Source of the DNA: CAZYBU01 sp964645775
GTDB lineage: Bacteria; Spirochaetota; UBA4802; UBA5550
NCBI GenBank assembly: GCA_964645775.1
Contig: CAZYBU010000046.1
Span: 1 to 22,780 of the forward strand
Direction: 5' to 3'
Length of the DNA stretch: 22,780 nucleotides
This document shows, piece after piece, positions 1 to 11,300 of this stretch (positions are counted from its first letter, which is position 1; every line of letters starts with the position of its first letter). The position numbers and the translations under genes are program-made. The notes below the pieces were generated by a model, which saw only the letters and a list, made by a program, of their open reading frames with translations, was not told the DNA's origin and made no database searches.

Positions 1-179
1 CATCCTGCCTTTATTCGTAAGCTACTTGCCCCTTCAGGTGCAAGTGGCGTTTTGATGATGGTAACCTTTTTTATATACCTTCCATGCACCGGCTATTGTA
101 TTCTGTATTACCCTCAACATCTTGTTGTTATTATTATTGTTTTTACTATTAGTCTCAGGTACTTAATCACTGGTTTCAT
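1..179. other. AT-rich spacer with a short hairpin
   Basis: No convincing gene is seen here. Bases 24-32 (ACTTGCCCC) and 37-45 (GGTGCAAGT) form a 9-bp stem with one mismatch around a TTCA loop. No U-tract follows on either strand, so it is not a standard terminator. A plus-strand frame is open from base 1 to 237, but it runs antisense into the end of the neighbouring gene and has no recognisable protein features. Confidence 0.35.
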
Positions 180-836
180 TTACTCAATGATCTCAATCTC
201 ACTGATGCAGGTATCATTATACTTCGTTCCTTTATAGATATCAACGATACCGATCATAAGGTAAATATTCTGTTTATCTAAATCATATCTTTCCCAATCA
301 AGATTCTCAAATTTTTTAAAAATGATTTCTTGAGGACTTTTTTGGTTTTTCAATTCAACAAAGCTATCAGGTGTTAATTGATAAAAAACAGCATAATTAT
401 TTTCTTCATCGCACATACCAGTATTCAAGAATGAATCACTTTTTCCAATAAATGCAACATACAATTTCTTTACTCGGTTGTTCATCATAAATAGTTTTTC
501 ATTTATTGCTATACCATTTATTATCCTAATTCCCCTTGATTTATAAGGAATCTTCATTAAGATAAATTCATCAATACCATCCCCTTTGGGACACCAGCAT
601 GTATCCTGGCGCTTATCCAGAAGGTTTTCAGCGCCATATGTATATTTTCCTTCTGAGGCATGGACGCTGGAAGCGATTATCTTCTTATCAGACGATTCAA
701 CACGCTTCACCCAGTTATCTTCATTACACCACACTTTATCGTTTGGGTGAGTATATACGGTACTACCCAGTATTAATATCGTAAATACCAGCATAATAAA
801 ACTACTTATCTTTATGAACAGACCTGACTGTTCCAC
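180..836 (-). CDS. Membrane-anchored or exported protein with NADase-type discoidin-like domain; possible immunity or accessory protein
   Basis: This is a protein of about 218 residues. A hydrophobic segment near residues 11-27 follows a short basic stretch, so it is probably exported or membrane-anchored. The rest matches the pattern of NADase-type glycan-binding (discoidin-like) domains: an ASS start, NLLD, TCWCPKGDGIDEF, INGIAINE, a NNRVKKLYV strand, and a final CISEIEI. Several Cys residues could form disulfides. The GTG start at 836 is chosen because it follows AGGTGGA at a good distance and restores a positively charged signal region. ATG 794, just after the upstream stop, lacks a clear ribosome site, and ATG 878 would need a 77-base overlap. 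The gene is AT-rich like the toxin tip beside it. Its position directly after an RHS C-terminal tip suggests a cognate immunity or accessory protein, but this is inference, since the domain alone does not imply immunity. Confidence 0.7.
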   Translation of the reverse strand: MEQSGLFIKISSFIMLVFTILILGSTVYTHPNDKVWCNEDNWVKRVESSDKKIIASSVHASEGKYTYGAENLLDKRQDTCWCPKGDGIDEFILMKIPYKSRGIRIINGIAINEKLFMMNNRVKKLYVAFIGKSDSFLNTGMCDEENNYAVFYQLTPDSFVELKNQKSPQEIIFKKFENLDWERYDLDKQNIYLMIGIVDIYKGTKYNDTCISEIEIIE

Positions 837-3800
837 GAATCTTCCACCTCTCAAGGTCCTTTCGACTGTATGTAACATTCTCTCCGTCCTCCCTTCCTCT
901 CCAGTATCCTTTCTTCTTGTTTCCCGCGGGATCATGAAAAATATAGTCATATTCTCCATCCTCTCTTCTCCTGTACCCTTTCAGAACAAGATAGTGACCA
1001 GCGACCTTTTTGTTTCTCCCTGCCATGTGATAGAGGATAAGCTTTCCCTTTTTAAGCTCACTCCTCATTGCTTTAAAATCCTTCTCCCCCGGTTTACGAT
1101 CATACCCGCTTGCCAGGATCTTTGATTTATACCCTTCTTTATGAAGATGGCCATATATACTTTGCTCATGTCCTCTACCAAGCTTTTTGCGTGATAGTTC
1201 TTTATCTATTTTATTAGGATCCTCGCCTGTAATCATTGATATGGAAGAGACATTACAGGCACCACGTCCGTAATTTTTAACATCTTCATCCTGATAAACA
1301 TATTTCTTTGATGTATTGTTAACATACCGGTCTTTGTCCTTCGATCTCTGAAGAACTTTCTTAACATCTCTTTCTGTTGAACTCCGCGCGCTGGCAACCT
1401 CCTGGTTTGTGTTCCATCCTCTGCCATGGAGATAATTGCCCATTCGTTCCAATGGATTTCTGAAATCCTGAACTGACCAATTCCCACTCGGATCACCGAC
1501 CCCAACCGGATTCCCCTTCACATACATGTACCGGTTCCATCCGGCAGGGGAATACTCCCCGTCAATCACGCTGTCCGGTGAGACAAACCTCGCTATCTCC
1601 GGATCGTAATAACGGGCATTGTAATAATAAAACCCCGATTCATGGTCCAGCTCCTGGGAATTAAACTTCGGATTATGAGTTTCGTCAAGCCTTTCATCCT
1701 TCTCCGAAATCCATGTCTCCCCATAGGGCATGTATTCAAACCTGGAAACGGGCTTTCCCTGGCCGTCCAGGACAAGGCTCACCGAGTCCACCTGGTCGGT
1801 CATGTAATACCGCACCGTGTTGTCCGGTTTCAGGGCCGCGATGCGGATCCCATTCACGTAGATATGGTTTACTTCAGCGGTTCCGCTTCCCGGATCAGTT
1901 CCATCCCTGTTAGTATATCTCTCTAGCCCATAATACATGGATGGATGAAGGATTTCCACATATTTTTCTCTTCCATCAACCACTCGCAGGGCACGTTTCT
2001 TTACCCGCAGGCCCTGGTCGTCATAGGTGTACCTCCCCTTCAGTGTTCCGCTTCCGTCCGTGACCTCCACGATATCTCCCCGGGAGTCGTACTCCATCTC
2101 CTTGCTTAAAGAAGAATAAAGGTCCCTTTTCCGGGTCATGTTGCCTGAATCGTCGTATCCCATGATAAACCGTGCCCCCCGGGCCGTGGAGTGTATCTCC
2201 GTTACCGCGTGGTTCCGGTAGGTGTAGTTCCACCTGTCGGTCTCGGCCCCGGTATCCGGATCACGGAATACCTTCCGTATCAGGTTGCCGCTCTCCGCGT
2301 AGCGGTAGGCCCGGCTGTAGCGGTTTGTCTCCAGCTCTTCAAGTCCGGGAGTCGTCTCCTTCTGCTGGATGCCTTCCGCGTCCACAAGGCGTTTCAGTCC
2401 ATCGTAAGAATAGTTCATGTCCGTTGTCCGCGCGTAGTCCCCGTCCGTGCCGATCTCCGCCAGACCGCTAATCGAAGTTATAAGGTCGTCCCTCCGCCAG
2501 GTGAGGGTCCGGTCGCTGAGTATCTTCCGCTCCCCGTTACTCATGGCCGTGGAATACTTCCGCACCAGTCTCTGTTTCTCGTCATAGGAATAACTCGTTA
2601 CAACGCCGCTGCCCAGCACCTGGAGGGTCAGGTTACCCTGCTCGTCATACTCCATGTTCTCGACGATATTCGTGGTGGCAAACCCGTTCTTTGCCCGGAC
2701 CCTCCGTATGCCCTGGGAACCGTACTCGTAGGTTACCGTAAGACGGTTGCCGCTCTGCGGCTCCGGGTAGGTTATACTTTTTTTTCGCCCCTGGAGGTCG
2801 TGGGCATATTTCGTGAGGTACTCACGGTTATCTCCCTGGATCGTCCGTTTTTCCGAGACGACCCTTCCCAGGGGGTCGTAGCTTAGTCTCTTCTCCCCGG
2901 CCTCCTCTTCCACCCGGACAAGCCGTCCCAGGCCGTTGGCCGACTCGCTGTGCGAATCATAGATATAGGTCACTATACCTTCCGGTCTCTCCCTGCGGGT
3001 CATCCGCCCAAGGCTGTCGTACTCCATGAAGGTTGTCATTCCCCGGGCGTCCCCGGTTTCCGTGACCTCCCCGAACCCGTTGTGAACCTGCCGGGTATAC
3101 CCCCGGTCAGGGTCGCTCTCTCCGGTCACACGCCCGAAGCCGTCGTACCTCCACTGGGCTATGTTGTATCCTGAATCATCCAGCACACCCATGGAGAAAA
3201 GGGAGGGGTCTATACTCCGGCTCATAGATGTTTCATTCAGCTCCATCTTCTTGATACGCCGGCCCGCCTCGTCATAAGCAAATCCGATTCTGGAGGATAC
3301 CTCCCCGGTCTCCCCGGTACCTCTCTCTTCAACCGAGAGAATCAGTCCCCGTCCATTCTTTACCGTGATCTTCTTCATGCCCTCGGGATCGGTCACCGTA
3401 CTCTGCCAGGGGTCCTGGTAGGTCGTGGTAATGGCGGTCTTCCCTGTCTCGCCCGCGGCCCGGGGAAGGGTCACCCTGTGGACCCGTCCGTATTTATCGT
3501 ATTCCGTCCTCGTGGCGTTCTTCTCCATCAATGAAGGGGAGAACCTCTCCAGCATCGATGATGGAACATAGACGTTCTGTCCCTTCCGGATGACCCGTCC
3601 CGCCGCGTCGTAGGTAACAGGTCCCGCGGCAACGGTCATGCCCCTGTTCCCGGTCGAGACCGTAGTTATGACCCGGTTCATACCGTCGGCGTAGACCCGG
3701 GTTTTAATATCCTCGTCCCCGGTGCCTGTATGCTGTGTCACCTTCGCCGATAAAGGGAATTCATCGCTGTAGGCGTAGCTGTTCAGGGTGGCAAGGCCCC

Positions 3801-6800
3801 CTGGGGCGTCGGCCCGCTGCCTCTCCAGTCGGCCGTATTCGTCGTATTCATAGATCACCCGGTTCCCGTTGGGATCGGTCTCCCGCTCCGCCTTTCCGAA
3901 GGCCGAATCGTAGTTAATCCCGTAGCCTGTGGCAAGCTCCCGGCCTCCAACGTGTCTCACCACCCGCGCAGGGTACTGTTTCAGTCTATCGTCATACTCT
4001 GTCTCAACCCTACGGGAAGGGGAACCGCTCGAATCGATCTCCGCGGTCCGGTTTCCGTACCGGTCATACTCGAACCGCAAAATTCTATCCGGCGCCGGGT
4101 CGAGGCCGGACCCGGTATACGAAGTCCGCTTTCCCGTCAGATTTCCCGGGTCATCGTAATCATAAAGGGTCGTTAACTCGCTCCTGCTCCCTTCATGTTC
4201 CACCCTCCGGATAAGCCTCGTCTCGTTAGTCGCGGTAATGGACTCGTAGCTTTCAAAGCTTGTTATGCTGACCGGTTCCCGTACCGAATCACTGTAGTGG
4301 TCGGTCCGTGTCTCCCTCCGGCTCTTCAGTTCATACTTCCCGGGTTCCAGTTCAATGCGGGACTCCACGGTCGTTACGTCGGTCCCTTTTATTCTGGTCT
4401 TCACCCTCGTCGGTTCGATCAGGTAACTCGGCCTGTGGGTCCCGTCGGTTATCTCGTGGATGATGTAGTCATGTTCCGTCACGCTGTAGACGCTTTTGTC
4501 CGTTCCCAGTTCCCGTATCTCCTTCACGGCCCCGGCCAAAGCCCGGTTCTTCCGGAAATCCGCGTAAGGCGTCGTGTTATAATACGATACCTCTTCCCCT
4601 CCATAGGCGTCGATAACGTGAAACTCGCTGAAGCCAAAGTAATCGGTCTCCTTGTACCCGTCGATAAAGGCGCTGAAGGCGTACCCGCCCGCGTAACGGT
4701 AATCGGTCCGCACCCGGTTTCCCATGCCGTCCTCGATCGTTAGTGACGTGCAGACCAGGTAGTTCATGGGCAGATGAGCCACTCCGTCCTCCCCGGTGTT
4801 GTCCATGGTGGTGGAGTTCTCATACTCGAATCCGTACCTCCCCCCGATCCCATTCTCAACGCCGGTCATGACATCCGGCGCCTCTCCCCGGGACAACGCG
4901 TAGTACCACTCCGACTCGTTCAGGTGAAAGATGCCGATGTCGGTCTTCCCGTCTCCGTTATAGTCCCCCTGTATCCACCGGAAGGGGTAGTATCTCTCGT
5001 AAAGGTCCGGGCGGTTGCAGGATACCTCACCGCTCTCCAGGGGACGTATCTGCCGGGAGTCTCCACTGAACGTGACATAGAAAAAGCCGTTTTCCCGGGA
5101 CAGAATCGGATTTCCCGAAGCGTCCCGGCCCCCTTCCCAGGTGTAGCCACCGGGCATGGAATATACATATTTCGTGACACTACCGGAGGATACCTCGTAT
5201 CGGTAGAAGGTCACCTGCTCCCCGGACCGGGCCAGGATCATCGAATTTCCCTTTCCGAGCCAGGTCTCTCTCGGTCCGCTCCCCGCGGGAAGGTTCGCCG
5301 TGCCGGAAAGCCTCGTAAAGGTTACGCTTGTGCCTGAAATTTCGCCTTTGTACCAGACGTGATCCGGGTAGCGTGTATCCACCACAAGGAGTTTCGCCCT
5401 CTCGCCCGTGGTATCGCTCAGGGGCGCGGAGAAGAGAACCAGCTTGTCCGAGGCCTGCATCTCATAGAGGTCATATTCCGAGAGGTCACCGTGGAGTGCA
5501 AGGTCTTCACTTCCGCCGGAGGTGACATGCCTCAGGGCCGAGCTTCCTGAACCCGGTTCCGGATAGAGAAGGCTCATCTCTCCGCTCCCGGTGAAGTCGT
5601 CCATGATATGGGGGGTAGTCGTATAATCAAAGGATGATGACGTGAAACTAAGAAACGTGTCCGCGCCCCAGAAGGGATCTTTGCCTATTTTAATGATGGA
5701 ATGTTCCGTCGGGCCGAATATCTGGTCGTTATATTGATACGCAAAGATTCCGGTAGAATTTTTCACGGAAGCTCCGATCCGTCCCCGACCGATAAACCTT
5801 GAGGTTTCGCCGTCCACATCCATGCTCACTCCCGTATAGATATCGGGAGAGTCACCCGGAGCCGCGGTATAGAACCCGTTATCATTTTTCCGATAGATAA
5901 GGAGTTCCGGTTCGGAACCGGAGTAGTAGCCGGAAAAGATCTCTTCTCCCCGGTCGGTATGGTAACTGTCGTCATAGACGTAATGGACTATGGAGGTCTC
6001 GAATCCGTCGGTAACCACTTCTCCCCTTCTTCGCATATTCACTTCGTCTTTCGGAAGGGACGTCTCCATGACCCTTCTTTCGTCGGGTCCATGGGACATG
6101 TCACTGTAGATTCGGTAGCGGAACCCTCCGGGGGAGGCCTCCCCGATCCAGAACCTTCCGTCCGTTTCCGAATAGAACCCGATATCGGTCCGGCCGTCGC
6201 CGTTAAAGTCTCCCTGGAGCCACCGGGTAATCTCCCTGTGCTCCGGGGTAGACCCGAATACCCGGAAAGATATCGAACGGTCGCCAGTCTCCCCCAGCCA
6301 CCACTTTCCCGAAGATCGGTCCAGGACCAGCACATCGGAAAATCCGTCTCCATTGAAATCTCCGGTAAATCGGTCGTGGGTAAAGAGTGAATCCACGGGA
6401 AGGGAATAGTCCGCGTACTTGATCCACTCCAGGCGAAAACCGTTAACTTCGTCCCGGTAGTTCTCGGCCACGTACCAGACGCCGGAACGTTCGTCATAGA
6501 TGGAGATGTCGCTCCGGCCGTCTCCATTAAAGTCGCCGCTTAAGAAGTGGATCATCTCCCGGTGACGGCCGTACCGGCTCGAGTCCGATGTATACTCGCT
6601 GTCCAGGTTATAATCGGGGATATAGTCATCCCGAAAGATATTCTTAAAATGCCGGGAGAAGATAATAAACTCAAAGCTTTTGCCCCTGTTACGCATAAGA
6701 AGCCACTGGCCCGTCGGCTCATGAAAGAGTACCGCGTCTGAGAGGCCGTTTCCGTCATAGTCCCCGGAAAACCATTCGCATGAAAAGATATCGATGCCAC

Positions 6801-8307
6801 TCAGGATATTATGTCCGTAGTTAACGAAGTCGAATGTGCGGCCGTTATGTTCCGCTACAATAAATTCCTTCGTCTCCGGCAGGTAGAAGGCGATATCGCT
6901 CCGGCCGTCCCCGTTGTAGTCACCGGTCACGTTCCCTTTAAAGAACTGGATCTCCTCCGGGGTATCGTATCCCCGGTACCGGTTGCCGTAGACGGGAAAG
7001 GTGTACCCTCCGGAGCGTGTCCCTTCCGCCGCCTTCCAGTCGCCTGTCTCCGGGTTGAACCAGACCATGTCGGATATCCCGTCCCCGTTAAAGTCACCCT
7101 CGAAGTACCGAACGCTTGCAGGGTCGCCCGCTCCTCCCGAGGCGTTGCGGACCTTCTGCCAGACCAGGGTATGTTCCGTCTCGCTGTAGGTAAAGCGTGG
7201 AGAGGTAGCCGTTCTGTCTGAATCGATTCTCATAAGCAAGGGTCTTCCCGATTCATCGGAATCTTCGTATATAAGTTTATAACTCCACAGCTCAATACCG
7301 GATGAACCTTCCGGGTCGTCCCATCCCACCCGGACCTCTTCCAGAAGGCGGTCCATTCTCATGATAAAGCCGGGCGCCTTCGAAAGGTAGGCCTCCTCCC
7401 GCTCACGGTAGGTAAAGCGGACGAACTGGTTGGCATCCATGCCGGCGGAACGGTTACCCGTGTAACGTATCTTCTTCAGATAACGAATGTTCGTTCTGGC
7501 GTATGCCGCGTCGTCATATTCCGCCGTCATGAAGTTGCCGTTTAAGTCTTCCCGGCGCGAAAAATGCCACAGGTAGACCCTGGACCGCTCCTCAGGGTCG
7601 AAGGTGCGGTGTTCCTCCACGTCCCCCAGGATGGTGACCGTGCCGCTCTTATCCGTCACTTTCCAGCGGGCGCCGTCGTATTCAAAGAGAGCGAAGTCCT
7701 TTTCGATCTCCTGTCGGTAGGTCCCGATCTCCGATCCGGCCGGGCCCGATACCTTGACAAGCCTCTTGCCGTTCCAGGTGAAGGTGTCCCTGTGATCATA
7801 GTAGAGCTGGCCATGGCTCGTGGTCCGGGCAATGACACCCAGGCCTGTTGATAGATTCCATCCCATGCCGCAGAGCCCGTCCCCGGAAGACGATGAATAG
7901 GAAAGACTCACCCCGGGCGAGATCCCGGCCCGGCCGGCCGGGACCTCCACGGGGTAGGTCAGGTTAACGCTCCCGTAGTTTCCGATCTCCGGAGGGGCCA
8001 CGAACCCTGTCCCGGACGCCGGGTCCAGCTTCGGGGCCGTGACGTCATCTTTTTCGCTCCGGTTCGTGGACGCGGAAAGAACGTCGCTTCCAGAAGGCGC
8101 CTCGGAGAAGATTCCCTTTCCGCCTCCCACTCCCCAATCATGACGTGAACATCCGGCCAAAAGAAGAAGGAGAGCCATAATTCCGGCCAGGAAGGGCTTG
8201 CCTCTCCCTTCAGATACTTTCGAAAAAGAACGGCTGCCGCGTTCCCGGCCCCTTTTCTCCGGACATGCCTGTGACGGTCGGGCGGCCCTGCCGCCCCCTG
8301 TTGTCAC
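802..8307 (-). CDS. SpvB/FG-GAP/RHS lipoprotein (TcB-TcC-like fusion) with C-terminal cysteine-peptidase-like toxin tip
   Basis: This is a 2501-residue putative lipoprotein toxin. A long basic N-terminus is followed by a hydrophobic stretch and lipobox LAGC (Cys53). Around residues 100-400 is an SpvB-like domain (VEVPAGRAGISPGVSLSY, GLCGMGWNL). Six FG-GAP repeats of the GDFNGDGxSD type lie at about residues 400-715 and a seventh near 1120. YD repeats (YDxxGRV) run from about 1390 to 2180. The RHS core ends with RYYDPEIARFVSPDS and GDPSGNW (about 2277). This is the order of a TcB-TcC cocoon, and the length is close to TcB plus TcC. The last 224 residues are AT-rich and variable-looking, with GACNVSS (Cys2351), GHYLVLKGY (His2438) and HDPAGN (Asp2459), a C39/papain-like triad order. 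GTG 8307 is chosen because the AGGGGG ribosome site overlaps the upstream stop, implying translational coupling. Delivery by the upstream pore-like protein is inference. Confidence 0.9.
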   Translation of the reverse strand: MTTGGGRAARPSQACPEKRGRERGSRSFSKVSEGRGKPFLAGIMALLLLLAGCSRHDWGVGGGKGIFSEAPSGSDVLSASTNRSEKDDVTAPKLDPASGTGFVAPPEIGNYGSVNLTYPVEVPAGRAGISPGVSLSYSSSSGDGLCGMGWNLSTGLGVIARTTSHGQLYYDHRDTFTWNGKRLVKVSGPAGSEIGTYRQEIEKDFALFEYDGARWKVTDKSGTVTILGDVEEHRTFDPEERSRVYLWHFSRREDLNGNFMTAEYDDAAYARTNIRYLKKIRYTGNRSAGMDANQFVRFTYREREEAYLSKAPGFIMRMDRLLEEVRVGWDDPEGSSGIELWSYKLIYEDSDESGRPLLMRIDSDRTATSPRFTYSETEHTLVWQKVRNASGGAGDPASVRYFEGDFNGDGISDMVWFNPETGDWKAAEGTRSGGYTFPVYGNRYRGYDTPEEIQFFKGNVTGDYNGDGRSDIAFYLPETKEFIVAEHNGRTFDFVNYGHNILSGIDIFSCEWFSGDYDGNGLSDAVLFHEPTGQWLLMRNRGKSFEFIIFSRHFKNIFRDDYIPDYNLDSEYTSDSSRYGRHREMIHFLSGDFNGDGRSDISIYDERSGVWYVAENYRDEVNGFRLEWIKYADYSLPVDSLFTHDRFTGDFNGDGFSDVLVLDRSSGKWWLGETGDRSISFRVFGSTPEHREITRWLQGDFNGDGRTDIGFYSETDGRFWIGEASPGGFRYRIYSDMSHGPDERRVMETSLPKDEVNMRRRGEVVTDGFETSIVHYVYDDSYHTDRGEEIFSGYYSGSEPELLIYRKNDNGFYTAAPGDSPDIYTGVSMDVDGETSRFIGRGRIGASVKNSTGIFAYQYNDQIFGPTEHSIIKIGKDPFWGADTFLSFTSSSFDYTTTPHIMDDFTGSGEMSLLYPEPGSGSSALRHVTSGGSEDLALHGDLSEYDLYEMQASDKLVLFSAPLSDTTGERAKLLVVDTRYPDHVWYKGEISGTSVTFTRLSGTANLPAGSGPRETWLGKGNSMILARSGEQVTFYRYEVSSGSVTKYVYSMPGGYTWEGGRDASGNPILSRENGFFYVTFSGDSRQIRPLESGEVSCNRPDLYERYYPFRWIQGDYNGDGKTDIGIFHLNESEWYYALSRGEAPDVMTGVENGIGGRYGFEYENSTTMDNTGEDGVAHLPMNYLVCTSLTIEDGMGNRVRTDYRYAGGYAFSAFIDGYKETDYFGFSEFHVIDAYGGEEVSYYNTTPYADFRKNRALAGAVKEIRELGTDKSVYSVTEHDYIIHEITDGTHRPSYLIEPTRVKTRIKGTDVTTVESRIELEPGKYELKSRRETRTDHYSDSVREPVSITSFESYESITATNETRLIRRVEHEGSRSELTTLYDYDDPGNLTGKRTSYTGSGLDPAPDRILRFEYDRYGNRTAEIDSSGSPSRRVETEYDDRLKQYPARVVRHVGGRELATGYGINYDSAFGKAERETDPNGNRVIYEYDEYGRLERQRADAPGGLATLNSYAYSDEFPLSAKVTQHTGTGDEDIKTRVYADGMNRVITTVSTGNRGMTVAAGPVTYDAAGRVIRKGQNVYVPSSMLERFSPSLMEKNATRTEYDKYGRVHRVTLPRAAGETGKTAITTTYQDPWQSTVTDPEGMKKITVKNGRGLILSVEERGTGETGEVSSRIGFAYDEAGRRIKKMELNETSMSRSIDPSLFSMGVLDDSGYNIAQWRYDGFGRVTGESDPDRGYTRQVHNGFGEVTETGDARGMTTFMEYDSLGRMTRRERPEGIVTYIYDSHSESANGLGRLVRVEEEAGEKRLSYDPLGRVVSEKRTIQGDNREYLTKYAHDLQGRKKSITYPEPQSGNRLTVTYEYGSQGIRRVRAKNGFATTNIVENMEYDEQGNLTLQVLGSGVVTSYSYDEKQRLVRKYSTAMSNGERKILSDRTLTWRRDDLITSISGLAEIGTDGDYARTTDMNYSYDGLKRLVDAEGIQQKETTPGLEELETNRYSRAYRYAESGNLIRKVFRDPDTGAETDRWNYTYRNHAVTEIHSTARGARFIMGYDDSGNMTRKRDLYSSLSKEMEYDSRGDIVEVTDGSGTLKGRYTYDDQGLRVKKRALRVVDGREKYVEILHPSMYYGLERYTNRDGTDPGSGTAEVNHIYVNGIRIAALKPDNTVRYYMTDQVDSVSLVLDGQGKPVSRFEYMPYGETWISEKDERLDETHNPKFNSQELDHESGFYYYNARYYDPEIARFVSPDSVIDGEYSPAGWNRYMYVKGNPVGVGDPSGNWSVQDFRNPLERMGNYLHGRGWNTNQEVASARSSTERDVKKVLQRSKDKDRYVNNTSKKYVYQDEDVKNYGRGACNVSSISMITGEDPNKIDKELSRKKLGRGHEQSIYGHLHKEGYKSKILASGYDRKPGEKDFKAMRSELKKGKLILYHMAGRNKKVAGHYLVLKGYRRREDGEYDYIFHDPAGNKKKGYWRGREDGENVTYSRKDLERWKIRGTVRSVHKDK

Positions 8308-8316
8308 AGCCGCCCC

Positions 8317-11300
8317 CTACCAGGACCAGGTGGGGCTCATGATGGTCTCCCCGTACTCGTTCTCCTGGACTATGGTAGCCTGGATATTGTAAATTCTCCG
8401 ATTCGCCTGGCCCCCGATGGTCCCGGCCAGGAAATCATCCTGGTCCTCCTCGAATACGTGGCTTTTGCTCACATGTCCGCTTCTGCTTTTTTGGCAATAA
8501 TCATTGTAACTGTCCCACTTCTTGCAGTAAGAATAGTCATAACTATAGTATAACGTTGCCCGGACAGCCCCTCTTACAAGAGAAAGGTTTTTAAAATGTA
8601 AACTAAGAGAAGTCCAAGATCCCTGGTTTACACATTCCGGCTTCTCAATCTCTGTCGACAAACGTTCCGGCGTAACAATCGTCCGTGTCTCAGAAATAGG
8701 CCCTTCAACGTCTCCCAGGGTCAGGGCCGCGGCCCGGACATGGTACCTCTGCCACAGTTCCACTCCCTGAATGGAGACAGTGGCCGGTCCGAAGGCCAGG
8801 GACTCCCTGTTCCCGTCGTAGGTGTCGATAAAGGACCAGTTTTCCTCAAGATCATCATCCGAGGCCTTCTTCCAGTAGACCCGGTAGCGGCACTCTCCCG
8901 GAAGGGCAAGGTTCGAGACAAGCAGATCGCAGCTCACGTCATCCTCTATCTCTCCCAGTCCGATAGAAAAGGAAGGCGCTTCCACGGGAGGCACGGTGGT
9001 ATAGGGAATGAGGGTGACCAGGTTATCGATCCCATCCTGCCCCGGGTCATCCAGGTAGAAACGGGGCGCGCTCATGCCGTACCGGTTCTCGGCCCGAAGG
9101 GCGATGACGTACTCCTGGTGGGGAGTGAGACCTTCGATGGTATACCGGTAGAGTCCCTCCACGTCCGGGTCGATCCGACCGGAACTCTCCCAGGGATACC
9201 GGAATATATCCTCGTATTCACCCACATGGTTGCCCGGCTTCCAGAAGAGGGTGAAGCTGTCCGCGTACTGGGAGGCCATCTCCGTTACCCGGATCGACCG
9301 GTCGCCGGCCGCGGCCGTGAACCCGGGCGCGTCCAGCTCCTGGACCTGCGTGGCGTTTATGCTCTCCATGATCGAGGCCCGCACCCGGAAATCCATCTCC
9401 CGCAGGGGAGAGAAGACCAGGGAGTTTCTGTCCAGCCCGTAAAGAGTAAAGTCGCGGCCTGAAACCTCACCCGGATCATCCACGGTAAAGCCGGCCAGAG
9501 TATCATCCATGCGGGAGGCGTCGCTCCCGGTAAAGGAGATCCACTCCTCCAGGAACCTCTCCCTGGAGAGATCGACCGGAGTCACGATCGCGCCCTCTCC
9601 ACCCTCCGGGATAACCGGCCAGATACTCTCCCTGTAGACCGGAGCCGCCACTGTCCGGACATAAACGTCCACCTCCTCCCTGCCTCCGGAAAAGACGTTC
9701 CATGCCGAAGGGAATTCCGGGTCGGAAGGCCCGGAAGGGGGCCGAAAGGTCACCACGAACCGCTGGCGGTCCTGTTCCATGTAACTGGTGAACCTGCAAT
9801 CGATGAGACGATCCGCGTAATCGTCGCTTGAGAGCTTCAGGCGATACCAGCCGGTCCCGTCATTGAAGTTAACCTCCAGGTCGATATCCGTGAGGTCATG
9901 GGAAATACCGCTTTTTCCGGCCGCGAACTCCCTCTGTCTCTGGTAAGGATCAAAGGGTACAGTACAGTAAAGGGAACCGGTGTCCGAGGGACGGACCCTT
10001 CCCATATCCAGCGTACTCCCATCGTAACAGCTGTCATTAACGCCAAAGACCTCCACGGAGTAGACACCCGGGTCCGTAACATTTCCCTCCGGCACAGGCA
10101 TGGTTATGACGTTCAGTCCCGGGTGCCCCCTTCTCTCCAGGATAACCGTGTTGTAATTGTGTGGTCCGGTTACGCGGATCAGATAATACTCCAGGTTCAG
10201 GGCCTCGGAGACACGAACGTGCATCTCCCCCTCCCGTGCGCTGACGCTGTAGGAGAAACCGCTTGGAATAATCCCGGGCGCCGCGTGGTTAACGAAGTCC
10301 CGGGCCTCTTCTTTTCCGTTGGTCGCGGAAGCGACCTCCATCTCCACGCCGTACTGACGGCCCCGGGCCGTTACCCGGACATCGTACTCCCGGTCACCCG
10401 AAATGGGGCCGACCGGGTCGCCGCCGATATCCAGGGTCCCCCTGTGAATATAGACCTCGCCGCCCCCGAGAGAGAGTTCCCCGGCCGTGACAGGCACACT
10501 ACTCCACGACTGACTCGATCCGGCGGGACGGAAGGATACCTCGTAGCTATGGGCGAAACGTGACTCCTCGATGATGACCTTCAGGCTGTCCGTGCCTCCC
10601 TCTACCCTGTGGCTGAAGGGATGGGGGATCCCCTCCGGAAGGCCTTCATCCTGCCGGATGGAATACCTGAAATCCCGGTAGAGATTGCTGAGAGCCACCT
10701 CCTCCGGAGCGTAGACCGCGGGGATACCGACACCTGAATCCGGATTACCGGGAGAGAAGAGGGACCTCGTCTCCTCCAGGTCGACCTCAAGACGCACGGC
10801 GTCGCCCGGTATAACCCTTCCCAGGTATACGGAACGGGCGAAGTCTCCCCGGTTCGTCTCCCGGTTCCACCGCGTGTTCAGGGTAAAGGGCTCCAGGGAC
10901 TGGAGGGGAGTGTAGTAGAAGTCCTCGAAATGATCGTTGAAATCCATGATGTCCACAAGAACGATCTCATACCGTTCCCCGGCCCAGATCGGGTCGTTCA
11001 GATCACCGGTAAAATAGCGGCCATTATGAAGTATAACCCAGTAACGCATCTTGTTAATCTCTTCCCGCTCCAGGAGTTCGTTCGGGTTATAGGATCCGTT
11101 GTCTTCCGGATTAAAGGGATTGTACTTGTTCAACGACTCGATCCGTTTGATGGTCTCCACGCGGTGCTCGACGTTGTACTCGTCGGTCCAGGTCTTGACA
11201 TAGGTCTCGAGCTTTCTCCAGTTGTTCCCCCTGCAGTTGGTCGAGCAGGGAGACGTATCAGACCCGACGGTACCTCCCTTCCAACTGAGATCACTGTCGG

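Noticed and set aside
52..237. Hydrophobic 61-residue plus-strand frame at the left edge
   Set aside because: It is antisense to the end of the discoidin-domain gene, lacks a ribosome site, and its hydrophobicity reflects the T-rich sequence.
1233..8141. Many long open frames opposite to or out of frame with the RHS gene
   Set aside because: They are shadows caused by the GC-rich codon pattern and repeats; none shows protein motifs or ribosome sites.
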